From Armatimonadota bacterium (GTDB lineage: Bacteria > Armatimonadota > JAAZEB01), in assembly GCA_012841485.1 (NCBI GenBank), contig DUUU01000379.1:1-19816 (forward strand): a DNA stretch of 19,816 nt. The letters are read 5' to 3'. The notes under the pieces are model-generated. The model did not search any database, was not told the DNA's origin, and saw nothing but the letters and a program-made list of their open reading frames with translations. Both the position numbers and the translations under genes were made by a program. Shown here piece by piece: positions 14,168 to 19,816 of this stretch (within the stretch, counting starts at the first letter, position 1; each line of letters starts with the position of its first letter).

Positions 14168-16016
14168 GAGCCCCGACCTCCTCTCGGAGGAGGAGGAAGC
14201 AGCACTTCTGGCGACGACGGCGCCCCGGACGCTCCTCCGTCTGTTGCAGGCCGATCCGGCGCTGGTGGGAAAGCTCTTCGCCGGCTTCCGCGTCAGCGCC
14301 GACAGCCTGAAGCTCGCCCCCGTGCGCGCACGATTGCGCCACGAGAGCGAGTCCAACCCGGAGATGCGACGCCTCTTGCGCGAAGCCTGGACCGAGAGCT
14401 ACTCGGAGCTTGTCGCCGCCATCACGCAGTGGAAATCGACGGAGATTCCGGGAGAGCTGCCGAGCCTGCTGGCGCGTTGGGGCCGCGACGCGGTGTGGCT
14501 GGCGCTCCGTCTAGACCCACGCGAGGAGGTTCGCGACATCCCCCTCCCCACGCTCGAGCCGGAGCCCGCACCCCAGGCGACAAAGCCCAGGGAGAAGCGC
14601 AAAGCCCCAGCTTCACCGCCGGAGGTGGAGTCGCTGCGCGAGCAGCTCCGCGCGCTCAAGGAGGAGTTGCGCGAGGCGCGCAAGAGGGAGACGCATCTGC
14701 GCGCCGAGATGGAGCAGGCCCAGCGCTCTGCACTGCGCTGGGAGACAACGGCCCGCGCGGCTCTTGACGAGGCGAGCGACTACCGTCGCGCGGTGGAGCG
14801 CGCCTCGCGACAGCTCGAGCGCGAGCAGCGCGCGCGGAGCGACCTGGATGCGCGTGCCAAAGAGGCCGCACGCAGTGAGCGGCATGCCGTGGCGCAGCTC
14901 AATGCACTGCGCCAGCAGATGGAAGAGGCGCGGCAGACCCGGGCCGCGCAGGATGCCCTCTGCCCTCCTGCCGAGGAATGGATCGAGAACGCCCGTTCCC
15001 TGATACACCACGGGCAGGCCCAGATCGCGGCGAACTTCCTCTCCCCGTTCCTTCGGGCACATCCCGAGGCCGACCTGGTGCGCGAAGTGCTTGCGGAGGC
15101 GCATGAGGCACTGGGAGCCACCGAGATGGCCATCACCGGGTTCTGCATCCTGGCGCGGAAGCGGCTGCGCCTGGGCAATCTCGGTGAAGCGGTGCTCTTC
15201 GTCTGTCGGGCACTCGTCTGCTCGCCTGATCACCCCGAGGCGCATCGCTGCCTCGAGGAGGTGAAGCGCGCGGCCTCGTGCAGGCAGGGGGAGCTACCGC
15301 ACGCGGTGCTCCGCCACCTTGAGAGAGCCGCCCAGCGAGCGCCGCGTGCCCGCGAGCTCCTCAGAGCGGTGGTCGCTTCTACGCAGGGACGCGAGGCACT
15401 CTGCATCACGCTCGATACCCCCGTGGAATGGCCCCAGGGCAGACGTAGCTTCACGGCAACACCGCGCTGGGTTCTCGATGCCATCGATGCCAACCGGGTG
15501 GAGGCCGTGGAGCGCGCCCGAAAGGGACTGAGCATGCTGCGCACGCACCGGCCGGACGTGTACGCCGCCGTGATGGCGAGGCTAAACGAGCACGATCCCT
15601 CCTACTCGCGCGTGCTCTCGGGGAAGACGCGCCCCATCATCGTGGATGGAAGCAACGTGGCCTGGCAAGGGAGCGAAGGAGGGGAGCGCCCCCGGCTGGC
15701 GAACTTGCTCGGTGTGCGACGGGAACTGCGCGCGCACGGCTTTTTCCCAATCCGGACCTTTATCGATGCCGCGCTCGTCTACCAAATAGACCGCCGGGCC
15801 GAGCTGGAGACGCTCATCGGCCGGGGAGAGATCCTCGTCGCCGATCCGGGCACGGATGCCGACGAGCAGATCCTGGAGGACGCCCGCTCCTTGAGGGCCG
15901 CCGTGGTCACCAACGATCGCATGGAAGATCACGATCGGGAAGGGCGCGTGCCGAAAGTGCGCTTTGATATCGAGCCGGGTGGGCCGGTGGTGCATGTCGG
16001 GCCGGCGCGACGCTGA
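14160..16016 (+). CDS. Coiled-coil/TPR-like protein with C-terminal NYN (Zc3h12a-like) ribonuclease domain
   Basis: The 618-residue protein has three recognisable parts. Residues about 155-261 form a long charged coiled coil (VESLREQLRALKEELREARK onward). Residues about 271-366 look like TPR helical pairs (ARSLIHHGQAQIAANFLSPF, LGNLGEAVLFVCRALVCSPD). The C-terminal ~130 residues are a PIN-like NYN/Zc3h12a-type nuclease: IIVDGSNVAW (Asp496), TFIDAALVY (Asp536), PGTDADEQIL (Asp562, Asp566) and VVTNDRMEDH (Asn585, Asp586) supply the acidic metal-binding set. The likely role is cytoplasmic endoribonuclease, the helical parts serving as a scaffold. GTG 14160 overlaps the rlmN stop by eight bases, pointing to coupled translation; an upstream ATG at 14073 would overlap rlmN by 95 bases. 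It closes the operon, with a hairpin 16 bases after its stop. The RNA target is unknown. Confidence 0.82.
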   Translation: MDESPDLLSEEEEAALLATTAPRTLLRLLQADPALVGKLFAGFRVSADSLKLAPVRARLRHESESNPEMRRLLREAWTESYSELVAAITQWKSTEIPGELPSLLARWGRDAVWLALRLDPREEVRDIPLPTLEPEPAPQATKPREKRKAPASPPEVESLREQLRALKEELREARKRETHLRAEMEQAQRSALRWETTARAALDEASDYRRAVERASRQLEREQRARSDLDARAKEAARSERHAVAQLNALRQQMEEARQTRAAQDALCPPAEEWIENARSLIHHGQAQIAANFLSPFLRAHPEADLVREVLAEAHEALGATEMAITGFCILARKRLRLGNLGEAVLFVCRALVCSPDHPEAHRCLEEVKRAASCRQGELPHAVLRHLERAAQRAPRARELLRAVVASTQGREALCITLDTPVEWPQGRRSFTATPRWVLDAIDANRVEAVERARKGLSMLRTHRPDVYAAVMARLNEHDPSYSRVLSGKTRPIIVDGSNVAWQGSEGGERPRLANLLGVRRELRAHGFFPIRTFIDAALVYQIDRRAELETLIGRGEILVADPGTDADEQILEDARSLRAAVVTNDRMEDHDREGRVPKVRFDIEPGGPVVHVGPARR

Positions 16017-16031
16017 GGACGTTCATACGAA

Positions 16032-16056
16032 AGGGCCCGTCGGAAGGACGGGCCCT
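16032..16056 (+). terminator. GC-rich hairpin ending the rlmN operon
   Basis: AGGGCCCGTC (16032-16041) and GACGGGCCCT (16047-16056) form a perfect 10-bp stem with a GGAAG loop, 16 bases after the NYN gene stop. Only GTTAGG follows instead of a T-run, so it may need help from Rho or act mainly as an RNA 3' end stabiliser. Confidence 0.65.
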
Positions 16057-16213
16057 GTTAGGGCGAACTGTTTGGATTGGAGGTCAGCGACCTCGAGGGG
16101 TGCCTAACCCCCACAGTCACCTCGACTATCACTTTGCATTATAGTCATCACCTCCTCACTTCGGATTATACCACCGGTATCTGGAGGTGTCAAGGAACGC
16201 GGAGGAAGAAAAG
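16057..16213 (+). other. Gene-free region with two tandem small hairpins and a possible -10 box
   Basis: Two adjacent stems are visible: GAGGTC/GACCTC (16080-16085 with 16089-16094) and GGGGT/ACCCC (16097-16101 with 16107-16111). Downstream, TATAGT at 16140-16145 is one mismatch from a -10 box but lacks a matching -35. The stretch ends with GGAGGA, seven bases before the ATG at 16214. I see no tRNA-like or known RNA fold. Confidence 0.3.
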
Positions 16214-17074
16214 ATGCAGTGCTCTAAATGCAGGGCCGAAGTAAACGCGCAAGCGCAGTTCTGCTGGCAGTGCGGTGCCCCGCTTTCACCCGCAGAGACC
16301 ACTCCGCCTCCCGCGGAGCCGGAACGGAGCAAACGGTGGGCGGTGGTCGCCGCTGCATTGGCGGTGCTCCTCCTGCTGGCCGGGCTCCTGCTTCCTCGAT
16401 TGCTGCGAACGCGCGGTCCGGCCGTCACCACCTCCCCGCGGGAGCTTCCGGAGACATCCGCCCCGCCAGTGACCGCCGCGCCTCCCGCGAACACGCCTCA
16501 GGCCGAGGCGCTCACCACCCGACCCGCCGGCAACCTGCCGGCCGCCTCGGGGCTCGCGCAGGGCTACACGCCGCCCGCGCCACCCTTTGCCGAGGAGGTA
16601 GCGGCCTACCTGCGCAAGCTCGAGATGATCCAGCAGCGCGATGCCCAGAACCCAATGGCCCAGCTCTTCGCGATGATGGCCACCGGCCTGAGCGGCCTCA
16701 CGGATGCCCTGAAGGGCCTCACGGATGAGACTGTCGGCGAGACATCAGGGAACCAGACCAGTGGCTACCTGGCGCAGTTCGATCAACTGCTCCAGGCCAA
16801 GCAGGCGCTGGTCCGCGACTTCCAGGCGATCACCCCGGTACCCCAACCCTGCGAGCGGCTGCACGCGCTGTATGGCCACTACCTGAATACGCAGGTGCGC
16901 GCCATCTACGACTTGCGGAACGCCGTGGCACGGGCAGACAACCTAGCGGCGCCGCTGGGGGTGCTGCCCGTAGGCAAGCAGGCGGAGGCGGCGCAACAGG
17001 CGGCGAGCCAGGAAGAAAAGAGCATCCGGCGGCGCTATAGCATCCCGCGTGCCGCCGCTCCGCTCGTGCCATAG
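16214..17074 (+). CDS. Zinc-ribbon, single-pass membrane protein of unknown function
   Basis: The 286-residue protein starts with a zinc ribbon (Cys3, Cys6, Cys17, Cys20 in CSKC and CWQC). A Pro/Glu linker and one hydrophobic segment (about 42-60, AVVAAALAVLLLLAGLLL) follow, flanked by RSKR and RLLRTR. A Pro/Thr-rich stretch (70-125) leads to a mostly helical C-terminal domain (FAEEVAAYLRKLEMIQQRDA, QLLQAKQALVRDFQAI, LYGHYLNTQVRAIYDLRNAV). The ribbon is probably cytoplasmic and the helical domain extracytoplasmic. ATG 16214 is chosen over an in-frame GTG at 16187 because GGAGGA precedes it and the ribbon then begins at residue 3. The overall design, short zinc ribbon plus membrane anchor plus exported domain, recurs in many bacteria without assigned function. 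The PilX-like gene follows after 102 bases. Confidence 0.72.
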   Translation: MQCSKCRAEVNAQAQFCWQCGAPLSPAETTPPPAEPERSKRWAVVAAALAVLLLLAGLLLPRLLRTRGPAVTTSPRELPETSAPPVTAAPPANTPQAEALTTRPAGNLPAASGLAQGYTPPAPPFAEEVAAYLRKLEMIQQRDAQNPMAQLFAMMATGLSGLTDALKGLTDETVGETSGNQTSGYLAQFDQLLQAKQALVRDFQAITPVPQPCERLHALYGHYLNTQVRAIYDLRNAVARADNLAAPLGVLPVGKQAEAAQQAASQEEKSIRRRYSIPRAAAPLVP

Positions 17075-17176
17075 AGCGAGGAGGAGAGTCGCTTTCGCCT
17101 GGCATGCAAGCCCTCAGTCTGGCATGGAGGATGCTGCGGTTGGCTCACAGTTGCTCCCGGACCCAGGAGGAGCACC

Positions 17177-18520
17177 ATGCGCACCATCTCATCTGCCAGC
17201 ATGCGGAAATCCTTCATCCGCATGAGAATAGTCTGCCGCAGCGGCCAGGCGCTCGTCACCGCTCTGGCGCTTGTCGTCGCGCTGACCCTGCCGATCGCTG
17301 CTACCCAACAGCAGGTCATCCAGGACCTGAAGGTAACCAAGACGGAGCGTGATTACGAGCGCGCCCTGCAGTTGACGGAGGCCGGTATCAACGCCTACAT
17401 CAACCGGATCGACTATGGCGCGGCCTCGGTGGATCCGGGCAATCCGAATGATCCCGGTCGGCTCATCCCGCCGCTCCACGAATTCCCAAGCGGCGCGGCT
17501 CCCTCGCTCGCTGATTTCCGGAAGGGCGTTCGCGATGGGACCTACACGCTGATTCCCTATCCCCCTGGCTCACAGCAGGGCTACTTTGTCGGGAGCATCG
17601 GCACGCCGGGGCAGACCGCCCGGTTCATCTCCTTCGGCTGGTCCAATGGAGTGATCCGGCGCGTCATCGCTGTGGCCCGCCAGGCCTCGGGAGACTATGC
17701 CCTCTACGGGGTTGCCTCGCTCACGATGCATAACAACCAGAGCGTGACCGGGAATGTGGGGACCAACGGCCAGGTGTCGATGCACAACAACAATGAGATC
17801 GAGAACGGCTACCTGGTGCTCAACGGGCCCGGGGCCGACGTGAGCCAGCACAAGAACCCAGGGATTCGGGTGCGGCGGGGACCGACGCCCTATCATTGGC
17901 CGACGGTGGCCGAGATCGCCCTCGCCAAGTGGCCGAACAGCGGCGCCACCGCGCCCGGAGGTCTGGAGTATCTCGCCACGCATAACGACAACGACCTGGC
18001 GACCATCGATGGCGTGCCCGGCATTCCGGGCAACGAGATCGACCTGAAGAATAACTCCACGGTCGTCTTCCGCGGCAAGCCAGGCGGCGCCCACTACTAC
18101 CTGACCGATCTCACCGGCAAGAACAACGGCACGATTCACCTCGACAACACCGCGGGGCCGATCACCGTGTGGTTTGGGCCAAGCGGCGGCAGCGGGAAGT
18201 TCGAGATGAAGAACGGTTGGGATCTCACCCAGGCGTTCACCAATCCGGCCGATCCCTGCCGCTTCTACGTCGCCACGCGCGGCGGGGTCAGCATCAAGAA
18301 CAACGGCGCTTCGGCCATCGGCATCTATGCGTACAACGTGGAGAACGGCCAGCCGTTCGGCAGCGTCACGCTGAAGAACAACTCGACATTCACGAACTGC
18401 CAGATCATCGCGAACACGATCTCGGTGGAGCAGAACACCACCATCACCTACACGCCCGCGCCCTACTTCTACCCGGAGGATAACCTCTATACGATCACGG
18501 ACTGGCGAGAGTTCGAGTAG
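17177..18520 (+). CDS. PilX-like pilin-type protein with asparagine-rich repeat domain (DUF7305-like)
   Basis: The 447-residue protein begins with a basic segment and a hydrophobic helix (GQALVTALALVVALTLPIAA, 23-42), then an amphipathic helix ending RALQLTEAGINAYINRI. This is the layout of PilX-like minor pilins, whose helix packs into type IV pilus or pseudopilus fibres. From residue 182 on there are eight copies of a nine-residue motif of form hydrophobic-x-hydrophobic-K/H-N-N-x-S/T-hydrophobic: LTMHNNQSV, VSMHNNNEI, IDLKNNSTV, LTGKNNGTI, FEMKNGWDL, VSIKNNGAS, VTLKNNSTF, ISVEQNTTI. These look like turns of a beta-solenoid with stacked asparagines. The protein is likely exported or surface-bound. 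AGGAGG lies six bases before the ATG. No other pilus gene is in the window, so its assembly partners must be elsewhere. The DUF7305 link is from recognition and is tentative. Confidence 0.7.
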   Translation: MRTISSASMRKSFIRMRIVCRSGQALVTALALVVALTLPIAATQQQVIQDLKVTKTERDYERALQLTEAGINAYINRIDYGAASVDPGNPNDPGRLIPPLHEFPSGAAPSLADFRKGVRDGTYTLIPYPPGSQQGYFVGSIGTPGQTARFISFGWSNGVIRRVIAVARQASGDYALYGVASLTMHNNQSVTGNVGTNGQVSMHNNNEIENGYLVLNGPGADVSQHKNPGIRVRRGPTPYHWPTVAEIALAKWPNSGATAPGGLEYLATHNDNDLATIDGVPGIPGNEIDLKNNSTVVFRGKPGGAHYYLTDLTGKNNGTIHLDNTAGPITVWFGPSGGSGKFEMKNGWDLTQAFTNPADPCRFYVATRGGVSIKNNGASAIGIYAYNVENGQPFGSVTLKNNSTFTNCQIIANTISVEQNTTITYTPAPYFYPEDNLYTITDWREFE

Positions 18521-18544
18521 CCGGCACGGCCGGATGGCCCTGGA

Positions 18545-18573
18545 GGGGCCGGCCTTTCTCGGCCCGGCCCCTT
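18545..18573. terminator. Hairpin between convergent genes, probable bidirectional terminator
   Basis: GGGGCCGGCC (18545-18554) pairs with GGCCCGGCCCC (18561-18571) with one bulged C and a TTTCTC loop. It lies in the 63-bp gap between the PilX-like gene and the convergent GH130 gene. TT follows on the plus strand and TCCA on the minus strand, so U-tracts are poor in both directions. Confidence 0.6.
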
Positions 18574-18583
18574 CATCGGAAGG

Positions 18584-19645
18584 CTAGATCGCCTCGCCTT
18601 CGACGCCCAGGGTGCCCAGGATCTCGCGGATCGAGAGCGTTGCTCCGCAGATCACGCAGTCGGACGCGCCGTAGTAGAGGGTCACGGTATCGCCGTCGAC
18701 CACATGCCCGTTCGTGAAGACGACGTTGCCGAAGAAGCCTTTCTGCTCGTAGGGAGCGATCGGCTCCATGATCGGCTCTTCCGAGCGAGCGAGAACGCGC
18801 GTCGGGTCGTTGGCATCCAGGAGCACGGCGCCCAGGCAATACCGGTAGTCCTCATCGGCGCCGTGATAGATCTCCAGCCACCCCGCCGTGGTCCGGATCG
18901 GCGAGGCACCGGCGCCGATGCGCGCGCTGTCCCACCTGCCCGGCCGCACGCGCAGAAGGCACTCGTGCCCGCCCCAGTGGATCAGATCCGGCGAGCGCGC
19001 GATCCAGATATCATGGCTGCCGATGCCGGTGCTGGCCGGCCGGTGCAGCGCCCAGTAGGTCCCGCCGACGCGCTCCGGGAAGAGCGCGCAGTCCTTGTTG
19101 CAGGGCGGGAGGATATTCCCATGTCGGGTGAACTCCTGCCACTCCTCAGTGCTGATCATGCCGACGGCAATCCCTCGCGGCGATACCGCCGTATAGGTGA
19201 GGTAGAACCGGCCCTCAATCTCGACGACGCGACAGTCCTCAATGCCCCAGGTCTCGTGGAGACCGAGTCCCTCCAGGGTGGGGCTTTTCTCCGGCTCGAA
19301 ATGGACGCCATCGCTGCTGCACGCAAGGCGCAGGTGCGAAAGCGTGGTCAACAACACCTCTCCCCGGTAGCGGAAGACGCGGGGATCACTCAGATCCAGA
19401 TCCGGGTCGTCTCTGCGATACTTCAGCACCTCAAGGCCACCCTCTGGGGTGCGAACGACCGTGCTGACGTGCTCATCGGTAGCCGGCGGCGCCTCTGCCA
19501 CGCGCAGGAGCAGCCACGTCTTGTCACGGAAGCGAAACACCCCCGGATTGAGCAGGCAATGCACGGCCAATCCCTCGCGGCTGGGCCGAACGTCGTGCGG
19601 TGAAAGCAGTGGATTCGTTGGGAAACGCCTGGCAATGTCTGACAA
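18584..19645 (-). CDS. GH130-family glycoside phosphorylase/hydrolase
   Basis: The 353-residue protein has the five-bladed beta-propeller signature of GH130: LLNPGVFRF (about 31-39), LLLRVAEAP, GIEDCRVVE (Asp137 as expected proton donor), NKDCALFPE (183-190), LHRP (200-203), IYHGAD (259-264) and LYYGASD (323-329). Family members cleave beta-mannosidic linkages, often beta-1,4-mannosyl-glucose or mannooligosaccharides, by phosphorolysis; some members hydrolyse. The KD, HRP and YHG residues that hold phosphate in phosphorylases appear to be present, which favours phosphorolysis, but the subgroup is not certain. EDCR replaces the more usual EDPR. There is no signal peptide, so it acts in the cytoplasm. 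The TTG start at 19645 is supported by GAGGAG seven bases upstream and the absence of a nearby in-frame ATG. It has its own promoter and converges with the PilX-like gene. Confidence 0.9.
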   Translation of the reverse strand: MSDIARRFPTNPLLSPHDVRPSREGLAVHCLLNPGVFRFRDKTWLLLRVAEAPPATDEHVSTVVRTPEGGLEVLKYRRDDPDLDLSDPRVFRYRGEVLLTTLSHLRLACSSDGVHFEPEKSPTLEGLGLHETWGIEDCRVVEIEGRFYLTYTAVSPRGIAVGMISTEEWQEFTRHGNILPPCNKDCALFPERVGGTYWALHRPASTGIGSHDIWIARSPDLIHWGGHECLLRVRPGRWDSARIGAGASPIRTTAGWLEIYHGADEDYRYCLGAVLLDANDPTRVLARSEEPIMEPIAPYEQKGFFGNVVFTNGHVVDGDTVTLYYGASDCVICGATLSIREILGTLGVEGEAI

Positions 19646-19697
19646 TAGATCACTCCTCTAGATAAGAGTATGGGCATCCATCGTGTCGCCCTACGTT

Positions 19698-19726
19698 ATT
19701 ATAACAATTGTGCGCATAAAGGGGAA
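19698..19726 (-). promoter_or_regulatory. Promoter of GH130 gene with overlapping palindromes
   Basis: On the minus strand a perfect TATAAT (19703-19698) lies 17 bases after a weak -35 TTCCCC (19726-19721). The start site would be near 19691, giving a leader of about 45 nt. The -10 box lies inside the palindrome GTTAT-T-ATAAC (19695-19705), and ACAATTGT (19704-19711) and TGCGCA (19711-19716) follow, so a repressor could bind here. The remaining bases to 19816 show nothing I can support. Confidence 0.6.
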
Positions 19727-19816
19727 CCGGTCCCTGTTGCGATTCCGAGGGAAGGCGCGCCAGCGTCGATACCATCATCCCCGGGGCGGGCCCTGCGATC
19801 TTGTCAACGTGAGCAC

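Noticed and set aside
16080..16124. Tandem hairpins considered as a tRNA or small-RNA gene
   Set aside because: There is no acceptor stem, T-loop consensus or anticodon arm of proper size, and no clear promoter precedes them.

Overview
The window is 19.8 kb of GC-rich bacterial DNA. It is gene-dense, shows strong AGGAGG-type ribosome binding sites, several sigma-70-like promoters with near-consensus -10 boxes, and a mix of ATG, GTG and TTG starts. No rRNA, tRNA, CRISPR array, insertion sequence or phage gene was seen. The gene content is that of a free-living saccharolytic heterotroph with a pilin-like secretion or adhesion product. Armatimonadota, Chloroflexota or a neighbouring lineage would fit, but nothing here is a decisive taxonomic marker, so the assignment is an inference from gene flavour only.

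Layout. (1) 1-4478, minus strand: a transaldolase-family gene running off the left edge, preceded by a large exported DUF6259-like glycoside-hydrolase-type protein, with a 15-bp perfect inverted repeat between them. (2) 4651-5815, plus strand: a UPF0200-like P-loop nucleotide kinase and a dCMP deaminase behind a clear promoter. (3) 5871-10753, minus strand: an unusual CUT1-type ABC sugar importer. It has a solute-binding protein fused to a MalF-type permease, then a MalG-type permease with a ~290-residue extracytoplasmic insertion. It is preceded by a VanX-like M15D D-Ala-D-Ala dipeptidase with a near-perfect promoter. No ATPase subunit is encoded. (4) 10890-16056, plus strand: an operon of Lrp/AsnC regulator, class I/II aminotransferase, RlmN and a coiled-coil/NYN-ribonuclease protein, closed by a hairpin. 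(5) 16214-18520, plus strand: a zinc-ribbon membrane protein and a PilX-like protein with an asparagine-rich repeat. (6) 18584-19645, minus strand: a GH130 enzyme with its own promoter, converging on region 5 at a shared hairpin.

How the genes work together. Regions 1, 3 and 6 suggest uptake and breakdown of oligosaccharides: extracytoplasmic hydrolysis, ABC import, cytoplasmic phosphorolysis or hydrolysis by GH130, and pentose-phosphate chemistry by transaldolase. They are separate transcription units, so this is a functional theme rather than one operon. Region 2 belongs to pyrimidine deoxynucleotide supply. Region 4 combines amino-acid-responsive regulation with a transaminase and two RNA-related proteins.

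The most unusual items are the binding-protein/permease fusion with its insertion-bearing partner, the rlmN-overlapping NYN ribonuclease, and the PilX-like protein with eight spaced copies of an NN-containing motif.
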